NCBI GenBank assembly: GCA_009746045.1
Contig: RPFO01000106.1
Coordinates: 1,783,211 to 1,847,210 of the forward strand
DNA length: 64,000 bases
Origin: Mesostigma viride
Lineage: Eukaryota > Streptophyta > Mesostigmatophyceae > Mesostigmatales > Mesostigmataceae
Reading direction: 5' to 3'
The position numbers and the translations under genes are program-made. The notes under the pieces were generated by a model. It saw only the letters and a list, made by a program, of their open reading frames with translations, was not told where the DNA came from and did no database searches. Positions 34,350 through 46,991 of the stretch are shown here, piece after piece. Position 1 is the first letter of the stretch; each line of letters opens with the position of its first letter.

Positions 34350-37300
34350 AACGCGCGCCCTTGGTCATCGCCACCTTCAACGCCCGCACGCTCCAACCCG
34401 ACGCTGACTGCTGTCACTGCCTGCGCAGTGACGACTGTCAGTGCCATCGAGTATCCAATCTTATTGGTTTCTGCATCGACAATAATATCGCCATCCTGGG
34501 AATCCAAGAACACAGGGCGCACTGCATCGGCCCGCGGATCAACTGCCCTTGCTGCTGACGACATCGACGGCTGGCGGTTCTACTACGGAGGCGGCGACGG
34601 CACCGGGAACGGGGGCGTCGGTCTCCTCTGCTCCCCGCTCGCCGTACGCCACATGGGCGAACCCCAGCTGGTCAACGCTCGGCTCCTTGTGGCCACTTTT
34701 CATTCGATGGAGGGCCACTCGACCTACGCCCTGACGGTGGGCGTTGGTTACGCACCCCACTCCGGCCACCCAGAACAAGACCGCAAGGACTTCTTTGCAG
34801 CGCTGGAGAACCTGGCGAACGGCATCCCTGGTCGCAACTACCTCGCTCTGCTGCTGGACGCCAACGCCACGCTACCACCGGGTACTGGCGGATGTCAGCA
34901 CGCCCCCAACGGTACGGTCTCCAATGCCAACACTGAACTTTTTGCTGATTTGCTTACGACATGCGATTTGGTCACTGCCAACACCCGCTTTCCACATAGT
35001 CCAGATGCTTTTGGTCACACACACCTCGCCAACTGGCACTGAACGCTGCATTGACTATGTTGTAATGCGCAAGCGTCATCAAGGATCTGTACTAGCTGCT
35101 CGCTCGCTCGCATGTGATCCCCCTGGTGCGCTCCGATCATCGCATCGTCACCGCCCGCATCCGCCTGCGATTCCCCTCGCCCTTTCGTAAGCACGTGGCA
35201 CCACCTGATTTGCGCACACTTCAGTTGCTTGAGAAATCTGACGACGCTCTGGAGGACTTCCCTGAAAAACGCGCCCACAAGCGCGCAGAGGCAGAGGCGT
35301 TCGTCGACGCGCTGGACATCCCGGCCAGCCACGCCCAGCTGTTCGCTGCCGGCCCGGCATCGGCCCTTCGGCACCTCGCTGACAAGCTGCCCGCGGCCGG
35401 GCCCTGCTGCCCCCCGCCGCCCGCCCCGCTTCACCAGCCTGCACCGGCTCCCCGCCGTCATCCAGGCCCGGCAAGCCCTGCGCGACAACAACGACCCCGC
35501 CCGCTACGCCCGCCTCAAAGCCGATTACCACTCGGCCATCCGGCAGGCGACCAAGGAGCAGGAGGACCTTCATGTCCGCGAGTACTTCGCCCACCTCAAG
35601 GACCAGCACGGCAAGTACGCCTGGACCCGCCTGCGTCACGCCCAACGGCCCGCCGGCGGCGCGCAGCCGGCGCCGCGGACGCTCTCTGGCTCACCGCAGC
35701 AGCAGCTCGACCAGTGGTATTCCTCCCAGTCCCGGCTGCTCGGCGCCCCCCGCCGCCTCCGCCGCTTGGCCCTCTGGCGGCCGCACGCCTGGCAGTAGCG
35801 CCTGCGGACGTCCCTGCGCCGCCCACGCCGCCCGCCGCTGAGCAGGACTACACGTACCCAGCCCTGACGGAACCCCTGGCCGACCCCAACGAGCTCCCGC
35901 CGTTCACCGAGCTCGAGCTGAGCACCGCCGCCAAGCAACTCCGCTTCTACGCCGCCGTTGGACCTGACCAGCTCCCAGCCCCGGTGATTAAGCTGACGGC
36001 GCTCACGGGGTTCCTGCTTGACGTCTGCAACCGGATCCTGCTTGCCGACGCGCCGCCGATTCCTGAGTGGCAGCACAGCTACCGTATTATGCTGTACAAA
36101 AACAAAGGTTCCCCTGATGACGACCCCGCCAACTACAGAGGAGTCTGCATCCAGAGCGCCGCACTCAAGTTGTTCATGCGCATGATCCTCAACCGCCTTC
36201 GTTCTGCTCTCGACTGTCACCTTGGGGAAAGTCAAATGGGCTTCCGTCCTGGGCGCAACACCGTCATGGCCATCTTCGTCGCGCGTCGCCTCTTCGAGGA
36301 AATCGCTCTCCTGCAACCTGGTGAGTTTCCCGCCATCCTGATCTTCGTCGACTTCATCAAGGCTTTTGATTCTGTCCTCTGGGACGCTCTATGGGCTGTA
36401 CTTGCTCGCGCTCGCGTCCCCACTCCCCTGATTACCGTCATCCGCACGCTGTATGAGGGGTCGACCACTTCGGTGCGCACTCAACACGGCATTACCCCGC
36501 CCTGCCCACTGCAGACCGGCGTCTGGCAGGGTTGCGTCCTGTCGCCGTACCTGTTTATTATTGTCGTGGATTATGTTATGCGCCAGGCACGTGCTCGCTT
36601 TGCTAGCATTGCAGGCCGTGCCCCTGGCCTAGCGATCACGAACGAGCTTGGGGAAGGGGGGCCGACTAACAAGCAGAATTTACTAGCTGACCTCATTTAT
36701 GCCGACGACGACATCACGCTCATCGAGAAGCCGGAGTCTGCCCAACTTTGGCTGGACTGCCTGGCGCTCGAGGCTCGGGCGGTTGGTCTAGAAATCAGCC
36801 CCAAAACGGAGGCCCTGGCCCTCGGCATGGCAGGGCCCCCACCCACACTCCGCCTCTTAGACGATGCCGAGGTCAACTACCCTCCTTCAGGCCGCTTCAA
36901 GCTGCTCGGCAGTTGGCTTCCCGACTGCGAGGACGACATGACGACACGGATCGGCATGGCGTGGGCGCACCTCCATGACCACCGCCGCTGGTGGAGCAAC
37001 CCCGCCCTACCCCGGATCGTCAAGCGTGACCTCTTCAAGGTCGTCATTCTGACGATCCTGACCGGCCTACGGTGCCGAGACGTGGACACTGACGCAGGAG
37101 CTGGAGCAACGACTCGACGGCACCGTCACCAAGATGCTGCGCCAGGCCCTTAACATCCCCCTTGGTTTGCACATTAGTAATGAGGATTTGTTCGCTGATT
37201 TGCCCTATGTTTCCAACATTATTAGGCACAGGCGCCTGGGCCTAGCCGGGCACCTGGCCCGCACAGATCAGGTAGATACATCAGATAGACTAGCTGGCAC

Positions 37301-37712
37301 CAAGCCCGGCCGCCCAGCCTGGGCGATATGTCCTCACCTGGCGTGCCCCCGGCCGCGCGCGGCAGGGCCGCCACCCGTGGACTTTTCGTGATAGACTTGG
37401 CATGGACATGTGCTACACTAGACGTGACGGGCTCACCCCCGGGCAGCCTCCTGGTTTGTCTGTAATATGGAGGCAGATGGTGCGCAAGGATAGATGGCAA
37501 GTAGTGATGAAGGAGACCACCCCCAAGCCTGTGGGGGCTCCGCGTGCGGTGACCAAGTACATATGGCATTCATAGCGATTCGGGCCGTGGTGCCCACACC
37601 CAGGCTGTAACTAGGACCTAGATAGCTTACACCATCCATTCCATCCCATATGTTCCCCTCCCACTGAGGACTTATGCTCACGTGACGCAGTCACGTGTCT
37701 ATTATTAATTAT
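34350..37712 (+). mobile_element. Degenerate LINE retrotransposon (APE endonuclease + reverse transcriptase) with 3' UTR
   Basis: Non-LTR retrotransposon ORF2 broken by at least five frameshifts. Endonuclease hallmarks are visible in order: TFNART (N), GIQEHR (E), LLLDANAT (D-N) near 34855 and SDHRIV near 35135. Reverse transcriptase: GFRPGRNT (~36240), motif A FVDFIKAFDSV (~36345), QGCVLSPYLF (~36530), motif C YADDD (36698-36712). The C-terminus has RRLGLAGHLAR (~37230). The 3' UTR runs 37388-37712 and ends CACGTGACGCAGTCACGTGT then a TTAATTA-like tail. Frame breaks lie near 34540, 35020, 35100, 35400, 35790 and 37090, so the copy is dead although the catalytic residues survive. No ORF1 is seen upstream. 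Confidence 0.9.
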
Positions 37713-39190
37713 GCGTCCATGCCTAGCCTATCACGGAAAGTCTGGAGTAGTCGGATGGCGACCCGGTCGTGCGCGGCCTGGTGCACGCCATGTGAGGATC
37801 GACAAAACTAACGCCCGGGATGTGCGGGCTTGCATGCCAGCGATCGAGTCTACTGATCCAATGTCGGTCTACCTTATCTGTGCGCGAACCAGGTGCCCGG
37901 CTAGGCCCAGGCGCCTACTACATATATACGATGTGGGAAACGTATGGCAAATAAATCAGCGTGCAAATCCTTACATATTGCTAATGTGCAAACCATGCAT
38001 GCAAAGGGGCCGGATATTAAATGCCTTGCGCAGCATTCTTGAGTGAAACTGCCGTCGAGTCGTTTAATCTCCAGCTCCTGCCGCGCCAGCGTTCACGTCT
38101 AGGCGCGCCGTAGGTCAGGATAGTACTAGACTACAAGGACTAGTCATGGAATGACGACCTTGATGAACATGCAAGCCGGCGCGCTTGACAATCCTGGAGG
38201 GTAGCTAGGGCGGGGTTGCTCCACCAGCGGCAGTGGTCATGGATCGAGTTGCGCGCCCATGCCATGCCTATCCCCGGGTGGTCATGTCATCCTCACAGTC
38301 GGGAAGCCAAAGTTGCCTAGCAACTTGAAGCGGTCTGAAGTAGGGTAATTTACCTCGGTGTCGTCTAAGAGTCGGAGTGGGGGCGGGTGCCCGACCAGAC
38401 CGAGGGCCATGCAGGGTCTCCGTACGTTTGTGGGCTGCATGATTTCTAGACGGCCAACAGCATGAGCCTCGCAAGTGCCAGGCAGTCCAGCCAAAGTTGG
38501 GCAGACTTCGGCTTCTCAATGAGCGTGATGTCGTCGGCATTGATCAATGAGGTAAGCTGGTAAATTCTGCTGGTTGGTCTGTCCGGCCCCCGGCTAGTTC
38601 CCCAAGCTCGTTCGTGATCACTAGACCAGCTAGGTGCGCGGCCAGCCATGCAGCAGAGCAAAGCGGGCAGGTGCCTAGCTGGCGCATAACATAATCCACT
38701 ACAATAATGGACAGGTACAACCTGACGGGACGGAACCCTGCCATACGCCAGTCTGCAGTGGACATGGTGGGGTAATTAGAGCCGTGTTGATTGAGCGCCC
38801 ACCGTGAGGTGGTCGATCGACCCCTCGTACATCGTGCGGATGACAGTAATCATGCAGGGGAGTGGGGACGCGAGCGCGAGCAAGGATAGCCCAGATAGAG
38901 CGGCCCAGAGGACAGAGTCAGAAGCGTTGATGAAGTCGAAGAAGATCAGGACACCAGATTGCAGTCCTGCATGAGCACGATTTCCTCGCAGAGACGGCGC
39001 GCACTGCGAAGATGGCCATGAGTGAGGGTGTTGCGCCCAGGACGAAAGCCCATTTGACGCTCCACACTAAGTGACGGTCGCGAGCAGAACGAAGACGGTT
39101 AAGCATTATGCGCTTGAACAACTTGCATGAGTGTGGTGCTCTGGATGCACACTACTCGGTAGTTGCATGGCGGGGTCGTCAGGGGAATGC
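37713..39190 (-). mobile_element. Second, 5'-truncated LINE copy, inverted relative to the first
   Basis: The minus strand matches the first LINE from about its position 36100 to 37395 (landmarks: YVMRQ, AITNELGE-like, LWLDCLAL, RRLGLA-equivalent) with many indels. The catalytic YADD is altered to NADD. The 3' part near 37,740 is cut where the 3' tail of the forward LINE ends, which suggests one element inserted into the other. Confidence 0.82.
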
Positions 39191-40183
39191 TACTTTACGG
39201 TAAGTACTATAACGCTAGCTTATATGAGTTCATTCCGAGTGCTATAATCTCTAAGCTAGCTATCCTATTCCATGTGCAGTCGCCCCCACCTAGACAAGTT
39301 CTGCTCTATCCCGGCCCCCGGGGGAGCCCGGGGGCCGGGGCTTCCACGGTTTGTTGTTGACATAAAGGTCCCTGCCCCACCAGAAAGTGCAGTTGGAAAA
39401 AGAACATATAATGACATATTAAAATGTATGTTTGCAATACTATGCGAGGATCCTGCGAAATTATTTGAAAAAGATTATAGCATACTCTTCTGTGAGAGTA
39501 AATACGACTATGCTAGTACTTAGAGTGGTAGAATGTTCATGGCATGTTGCCGACAGCCCATCCCTGTAGCTGCCAGGCCACAAAATACTCGGCACTCCAC
39601 ATGTGACAAATAAATAAAAATGTAATGGCAAGATGCGACATCCCAAACTCCTGGCAAAGTATCACCCGGGCTGAATCATTAGCACCCAAAGTTGGAGCTT
39701 TCCACTTGACCCTTTCAAAGATGAACACGGTGACGGGGATCGTAGGCAACTTGTGGACACTACCACCTCCCATTCACAGCGCTTGAAGCAGGCGTTACAG
39801 GACTCTACCTCAGAATATCCATGGCAATCCAGAAGCCTAGGAGTGGAAGTTCGCTTTTTGTCAATGGCTGTTCTCAGGCCGCATCACACTTGCATCCCCA
39901 GGGGCCACGGGGCCACCACCCCGTTGGATGTCACTATGTACAGAACAACATGTTGCCTGTTTTCGCACCCCCTGTCGGCACATGCCGATAGAAAGGATGC
40001 TGCCACCCGTGTGTAGGGGTTTTGTTTCGTTTACCAGAGCCCACAGGCAGTACATCATGTGCCTTTTGTCACCTCGAGGGAGGCCCACTAGCCCAGATGC
40101 TTGTGCAAATTATACGTCTGCACCAGTGAGAGGGGCTGTTGCTGGTGGATATATATATCTCTAGTCGGGATACACTCGGGCTG
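39191..40183. other. Intergenic with a GC hairpin and an AT-rich island
   Basis: A perfect inverted repeat CCCGGCCCCCGGG / CCCGGGGGCCGGG sits at about 39317-39347. An AT-rich stretch (39355-39525) follows whose plus frame reads KRTYNDILKCMFAILCEDP and ends KYDYAST then stop. No family is recognised; it may be a fragment of a foreign or mobile gene. Confidence 0.35.
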
Positions 40184-43100
40184 TCATTGGTGGGAATATA
40201 GGCTGGGGAGACGGGCGCTGACGGGCCCGGACCCCCCTGGGGCGCCCCAGTTCATCTGCTTCGAGACAGGGGCGGGAACAACCGCCCTTGGCATCGGCAC
40301 TGCAGCAGGGAACGGAGCCGACGGTGCCTGGCCCATCCCCGCCCCATGCTCAAACGCCTCCCGGCCCCCATCCATCACCATCGGAGTCGCCATACATGTA
40401 TCTTCAGACCTGGACCGCCCCCGTGCACTGCCCAAGGGGGCCATGGCCGGAGGGTACGGTACGTCCACGCTGCCCATCCGGCGCAGGCCGGGGCTCGGGG
40501 GTGACAGGGGCCCTGTGGGGGAGAGCGGGCCAGGGGGAGAGAAGGCGCCAGGTGGGGACAGGGTCCCACCGGAGCTCACAGCGCCAGAGCCGATGCGTTT
40601 CAGCTTGGTCGGGAACGCGCCACCTGTCATGAGCGGGTTCCCTTGCGGCCGGGAGGGGTCCACAAGGCGCGCCGGTTGGGGCCGCGAGTCGGTCAAGCTC
40701 CCCTGACAAAAATAGACCATGGACACGCGGCGAGGAGAGAGCGCGTTGGGTGAGAATGAGTCAGTGGCGGCCACCAGCAGAAGACGCTGCCGTGCTTCAA
40801 TGGCACTTAAGAGTATTTCAAGCAGGCATGTATGTACATGGTTTGCCTCTAATGTATTCACATCGCAAGAGACCACAATTAGTTAAGACCACATCCAAAT
40901 AGTATAATATTATGATACCAACGAGGCACCCACGGGCTTCCCTCACGAGACACACAAGTACGAGTATAAGCGCGTAAGTACAAGCATAGAACTGCTACAC
41001 GTGAAATAATGGAAGCAACACCTACGCTCACCTCGCATGACACAGCATACGACTAATGCCAACACACGTGTAATAATGAAAGCAATTGATAAGCTCACCC
41101 CGCATGACACAGCATACGACTAATACCAACACACGTGTAATTATGAAAGCAATACCTAAGCTCACCTCGCATGACACAGCATACGACGAATACCAATACA
41201 CGTGTAATAATGAAAGCAATTTATAAGCTCACCTCGCGAGACATGCCGCTCCGACCTGGTCCCCCCGCCGACCCCGACGGTACGGATCCCATCTCCCCGT
41301 GCTCCCTCAGCGGTGACGGCGTCCTCAGCGCCGCCGCCATCGCCACCCCGCTCTGCTGGTGCTGGTATACAGGCGACAGCATCGGCGAGTGCGAGCGGTA
41401 GCTCAGGTGGCTCGGGGACGACCCGGCGCCAGGTGGCGACGCCGGGTTGGATCCGGTCGAGCGCGCGGTGCTGGGGCATGTCCCTGGGAGGCCCTGGTGG
41501 TTGGGCACGTGCAGCGGCGCCAGCTCGTTGATCTCGCGTATCCGAGCCTCCTTGCGGTGGATCTTGATGTTGGCCCCTTTGAGCATGTCCTCGTACGCCG
41601 CCACCTTCCTGGGGGGTACAAGGCCGAGGGCGAAGAATGGAGCAAACGAGCAGCACAGAATCGCAGTGTCAAGATGACAGGGGTATGATACACCGCCACT
41701 GTCGTGGGGGTGTGGGGGGGTATGTAAGCAATTCGAGTACAATGGAAAGGGAAGCGAGGAGCGTGGAGGTTAAGTTGGAGGGGGTAGAAAGGAGCAAAAC
41801 AAGGTGTGCAGGATTGCAGTGTCGGGACCGGGGGGCCAAAGTACACCGTCACTTTCCCTGGGGCCGTTGACACAGGATCTGGGCATGAAAGTTGGATGGG
41901 GAAGCGAGGAGCGAAACGACAGGGATTGCCAGGTCAGGGTCCGCAGGGTTTGGTATAATACATGGGACCCATGGCAGCAAGCGAGGCCAGAGCGCAAGCG
42001 GTAAGAGCTGCAGGTACAGAGGGAGGTCGAGGAATTGTGGGGTGAGAGCAATCCCCCCGTTACAGAGAGCAGCCATAAGAAGCCAGGGTTAAAAGATGGA
42101 CGCAGAAGAGCTGGGGCGACTGCACACACTCATCGTCAGTACAATGTAATGTCTAGTCACCCGTAGTCCGCCAGGCAAGCGAGACAGCTGTCTCGTAGAT
42201 GCCCCTCATGAAGGCCAACCCTGATGCAAGCTTGCCAACCCTGATGCAAGCTTGCCAACCCTGATGCAAGCTTGTTAACCCAAACATTCCCTTGGCCTCT
42301 CCACTTAATCTCCGCCAATGCCCCCCTCACCGTCCCATCTCCACTCATCCCCTTCTCCTCACTATTCCATCGGCACTACTCCCCTTCTCCTCACCGTCCC
42401 ATCTGCACTCATCCCCTCCTCATCACCGTGCCATCTGCACTAACCCCCTTATCCTCACCGCTCGATCTGCAGCAACCCCCATCTCCTCACACTTCCATCT
42501 GCACTACCCCCTCCTCCTCACCGTGCCATCTGCTCCAACCCCCATCTCCTCACCGCTCCATCTGCACTACCCCCCTTCTCCTCACACTGCCATCTGCACT
42601 GACCCACTCCTCAAACTGCCATCGTCACCTCCCGTACTCCAACCCCCCCTTATTTTCTCACCGTTCCATGTCCGCACACTTGTCGCTGTACATGCGGTTC
42701 ACTTCTGCCAAACGCGCGTTCGACTCGTCGGCCAGCCGCAGCTTCTGGGTGGCGTTCGCCAGCTCGCTGCGCAGCCCCTCGCGCTCCTCCACCACCACCA
42801 GGTTGTCGGCCTCAGCCGCATGCAGCCGCTGGGCCAGCTCGTTGGCATGATTCTGCCAGTCGCACGCCTGCTGGCGAATGACCTCCACTTCTTGCAACCT
42901 GGGGTAAGATGTGTGTGTGTAGGAGGGGGGATGGCGGGGGGGGAGGGAAGTGCCGGGGGGGAAAGGAAGAGGAGGAAAAGGGGGAGAAACAAAAGTTTTA
43001 AGATCTTGTATGTCATCACTCTGTGCTTTAAGGTGCTAGATGACACAGCAAGGAACCTCCTTGAGAAGCTAAGGTTGTATGTCTGCGCTAGTGATAACAG

Positions 43101-45813
43101 CATGTGTTCATCTGTCATAGTTGATGTGCACGATGTGGGTGATAAGCTGTTGCGGAGCTTCCGCTCATACCTTCCGTAACGCCCTGCATTCTCAAAAGAC
43201 AGGCATCACCACATGAAGGGCAAAATGAACCTGGCAAGGGCAACGTATACGCCATACGCCGCTCTGAATAGCTCGACTATCTGCCACCATTTCTACTTGG
43301 AACCGGAATAAAAACATCTCCACCCGCATAATCTTTCCTTGCGACCTCAATGACCTGCCACCCTCTTTACTACCACCATCTCTTCGTAAACATTTCTGAT
43401 CGCAAACTACTCACGACCCCGTCATTTGCATCGTCTTGCCACCCCAGCAAAACAGATCCCCTTCACCTGACACCACAGACTTCTCTCCCTGTTACCACTC
43501 TCATGTTGACCACCCACATCACTCTCATGTTGACCACCCACATCACTCTCATGTTGACCACCCACATCACTCTCACATTAGCCACTGTAGCCACTGTAGC
43601 CACTCTCACATTGACCCCCCATTATCCCCATAACAGTGGCCACTCACTTCTCGGTCATCGTCTCTGCTTGCGTCCCGAACAACTCCAGCTGCTGCCGCAG
43701 CGCCGCGTTCTGGTCCGCGTACGCCTTGAGGGAGGCGTCCAGGTCGCCCACCTCACGGCGCGCGCGCGACAGCTGGCTACGCTCTTCGGCCAGCTGCGTC
43801 GCCAGGCCATCCGCGCGCACACACACCTGCGCGTGCTCCTGTTCCAGGGCAGACTTGTCACGGCTGGCGGCCTGGTGGTGGCGGTGTGCATGTCGGGGGA
43901 AGATTTTGAAAAACAGTGGAGGAGGTTAATACAGTTGCTAGGGGGCGACTTACACGGGATGTGAGTAGGTCTAGTACAGGGGTAAATAGGCGTTGATAGG
44001 GAAGTTCATGGGAAAGATGGGGGTGTTCATAGGGGTTTTTGGGGGGGAAGAGGGGCCCAACTTGTGGGCAGACAAGGACGGGAGAAAGGATCTCTGTTGA
44101 AGTCTAGGCTACAAGTCTCCAGCAACACCACAGGGTCGCTGTCATATCATCTTTCACGTGGTTGGAATGGCCGGGTTGTGAGCGGCGGCTACACTTTCTT
44201 GTTGAGGTTTGTACTGCAAGTTGAACCAATATGGGTTGCCAGGGAGGGAGATGGAGATGAAATTAGGCTAACACCCTAGCTGTGCTGCATCAACTGTATC
44301 CACTGTATCCACTGTATCAACTGTATCCACTGTATCAACTGTATCAACTGTGTCAACTGTATCAACTGTATCAACTGTATCAACTGTATCAACTGTATCA
44401 ACTGTATCAACTGTATCAACTGTATCAACTGTATCAACTGTATCAACTGTATCAACTGTATCAACTGTATCAACTGTATCAACTGTATCAACTGTATCAA
44501 CTGTATCAACTGTATCAACTGTATCAACTGTATCAACTGTATCAACTGTATCAACTGTATCAACTGTATCAACTGTATCAACTGTATCGATATGAACAAC
44601 ATTACTAACTAATTTAACCAATATAACCAATATTACCAATATTATACCAATACTCTACTACTGCTTATATCATCGCCGCACTGACAGCATCACAATGCTC
44701 CCCCAATATCCATGCTTTCCCAACATCGATGAGACAACCAGAGACCACAATATGGCTATATGGCAGGCAGGGATTAGTAAGAGGCAACGTAAGAATATGG
44801 ATGTACAGCAGACAGCTGGGAAGATCAGTTGTTGGGCATTGGTGGATCCATCCCTGGCCAAGCTTATATTGTTGACCCTAAGCTTGGAATCGGCGCGACT
44901 ATGCCAAGTGGCTGAAGATTAACATCCCAATCCCGACGTGAAGCAGGCAGGTCATCAGAGCATGGCTTGCTCACAGGCAACAGCTCCAAACGACACATAC
45001 ATATAACACTCACATTCCGCAAGCAAAAGCCACCAGCAAGCCTACAGCCCGAGCTCGTGGGAACACCCCCAGCATGCTGTCTGGGACTTAGTCACACTGG
45101 AATGGGTAGCATAAAACGGCTTTTTCCTTAGGCAGATTGCCACCTGTTGGCACCTTGCCACCTGCCCCTGCAGCGGCTTGCCATCTTACCTTATGCGAAG
45201 GTTTTATCTGGGTAGTCATGCATAAGTGCTGTGGCATAGCAAAATATGAGCGGCAATGATGACAACTTGGGGAGAGCGAGAAAGGCATGCTCACGTCACC
45301 CGGCTCTTGTCCTGTACATTTGCGCGCATCTCCAGGCTGCGAGTTTGATAGCTACGCAGCTATCGACTACGCAGACCTGGGAATAGAATCGAAAAGTACG
45401 ATGCTAACAAAATCTTCAGAATTTTCTAGAGACCCTAACGGCTACCGGATGGTGGCAGGGGCGCATGATGTCGCTCCAGGATTTGTGTCCAGCCAGCTAG
45501 CACGCTAGCTGCCGGCGGACGTACTCTGGGCTGTCTGCATTCTCGCTACCTTCCTCACCTCTAGTAAGGCGTCGCGCTCTTCAATAGATTGCCGTTGCTC
45601 TGCCACCTGGTTCTCCAGTTGCTTAGCATAATCTTCTTTTGCTGCAAGCCTTTGTTTCAATGTCTCCCGTTCTCGCTCCAGGGAAGCATTTCGGAGGTTT
45701 GTAGTGTGGAGGACGGTTGCCTGCACCCGGGCTTCGTCCATATCCACCGGCATTACGACCCCAGCCATGTCGGCAGGGGTGGAGCCAGCCCCTCTGCCGC
45801 CTGGCCTAACCAT
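40184..45813 (-). CDS. Coiled-coil protein with Ser/Pro-rich C-terminus, five exons, function unknown
   Basis: Exons: 45559-45813, 43648-43871, 42662-42898, 41233-41608, 40184-40702; every junction is GT-AG and in phase (0, 2, 2, 0), giving about 536 residues if ATG 45813 is the start. Exons 1-3 and the start of exon 4 are heptad-rich coiled coil (ERERETLKQRLAAKEDYAKQ; LAEERSQLSRARREVGDLDA; LRSELANATQKLRLADESNA; YEDMLKGANIKIHRKEARIR). The C-terminal ~290 residues are disordered, with SP and PSP motifs (TLSPPGAFSPPGPLSPTGPL). No catalytic domain or membrane segment. It could be a centrosomal/basal-body, tethering or scaffold protein, but nothing fixes that. An upstream exon cannot be excluded. 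It is divergent from SUOX, about 1.2 kb apart. Confidence 0.72.
40950..41233 (-). repeat. 67-bp tandem repeat carrying copies of the exon 4 donor of the coiled-coil gene
   Basis: Donor-containing blocks (plus-strand CTCACCTCGC or CTCACCCCGC) start at 41027, 41094, 41161 and 41228, exactly 67 bp apart. The rightmost is the real donor GCGAG/GTGAGC. Three further copies downstream retain G(C/G)GG/AGGTGAG-like GT donors. A degenerate fifth copy may lie at 40950-41026. Confidence 0.92.
42207..42275. repeat. Three copies of a 21-bp repeat
   Basis: CCAACCCTGATGCAAGCTTG is repeated three times, in the intron between exons 3 and 4 of the coiled-coil gene. Confidence 0.85.
42320..42670 (-). repeat. 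~32-bp array of copies of the exon 3 donor of the coiled-coil gene
   Basis: On the minus strand the exon end and donor GACATGGAACG/GTGAGAA (42661/42662) is followed by about ten imperfect copies such as AGATGG(C/A)ACGGTGAGGAG, each spaced about 32 bp by a G-rich linker. Most keep a GT donor-like GGTGAGG. Confidence 0.9.
43498..43640. repeat. 24-bp tandem repeat near the exon 2 donor of the coiled-coil gene
   Basis: CACTCTCATGTTGACCACCC plus ACAT is repeated three to four times. On the minus strand units carry GTGAGAGTG, similar to the real donor GTGAGTGG at 43642-43647, but homology is weak. Confidence 0.75.
44284..44592. repeat. 9-bp tandem repeat (TATCAACTG)n, ~33 copies
   Basis: Almost perfect 9-bp units with a few TATCCACTG variants at the left end. 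Because 9 is divisible by 3, both strands are open in several frames (IQL, VDT and YQL repeats). Intronic in the coiled-coil gene. Confidence 0.97.
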
Positions 45814-46991
45814 CCTAACAGGAGCTACGATAATTGCTGCAACGCTTAAAAATTGTTGCGTCCGTGGTCAACAGGCACAAATGGCCCTCCTCTAATCAGC
45901 CCTATCACTGGCGATCCTAGGCTTTAAAGCAGACCGTCCTCTAATCCATTCATGACCCCCCCTAACATCGCCAGCCATGGTCGCGATGCACTAGTGAACC
46001 AAACTTCAAGCTTTATATTGCGTGCCTGTCGCAAATTGCGCGTATTTCGCTTAGGGCGCGTTCCATGCCGCGCACAACGGAAGTAGGTACAGTATTAATG
46101 TGGTTGCAGCACTAGATTAAACAGCGGAAATGGCCCAGTAATATAATCCACCGAATTGAGACTGCACCCGTTGACCACCAGGAATAATGTACCAAGAATG
46201 TAGCCAACGTTTACCAGCAAACGTGGTCGAGATCCTGAGTCAGTCCACTGACCACTCTTGTCGTAAGTACGGTAGCCGATAGGACACTAGCCGAATAGCC
46301 GAATAGGCCTGTACATCTCTATAGGCCCCAATAGGCCTCTATTGAGCCTCCTCAGACCGCAGTACTAATGTACGCGGCTGTGCCACTCATCTTTCCTAAA
46401 CTGCCTGACTTTTGGGCTGTGCCGCTGTGGCTGTGGGCTACAGGACACATTCCAACGGATCCACCGAGCAAAAATAGCCTGGATGGCCAAACCAGGCCGT
46501 CTGTCACGCGAGGTACGCGCCTACGTGGCCATTGGCCATTGGCCAAGCGTCAGGGCTACATACATACTGTACTGTACTGTAGTTAAATTTGGCACAGTCA
46601 TCCTGTTCCCAACCCTGCCCAACGGCCAGGGCGCATTGTTGTTGGACCGTGGACGTATGGCAGAGATGCTAGCATTCATTATGATGGCATTCACAGCATT
46701 CACCCGAACGTTACCGCAGAGATGCTAGCATTTCCGTAAGTGCCGTACAGCAAAACGTGGCAAGCTTGCAAGTGGCTTGGGTATGGCGCCCATATCGCGA
46801 GAGCATTTACAACCCCACCATACGCCTCTGCCAGGCTGGGGCAGCGCCTGCAAATTGCATTGAAACCTATCCCCCAAGTGCCATGCTTTCTTAAAGAGCC
46901 AAGCCACCATCGCTATCGGCAGGGCTTCGTTCTTAGTTACAAATCAACAAACCTTTAGTTCGGACGCTCCTGTCGACGATTCGCGCCAGAA
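45814..46991. other. Divergent promoter region between the coiled-coil gene and SUOX
   Basis: The two genes start about 1.18 kb apart on opposite strands, so this interval should hold both promoters. No long repeat or further gene is evident. No specific regulatory motif can be supported. Confidence 0.4.

Noticed and set aside
33664-37712. A terminal-inverted-repeat transposon carrying a reverse transcriptase
   Set aside because: The inverted ~310-bp blocks are explained better as LINE 3' UTRs in opposite orientation, since solo copies with TTAATTA tails occur elsewhere.
44268-44639. IQL/VDT/YQL repeat proteins over the 9-bp array
   Set aside because: Consequence of a 9-bp period; lies within an intron of the coiled-coil gene.
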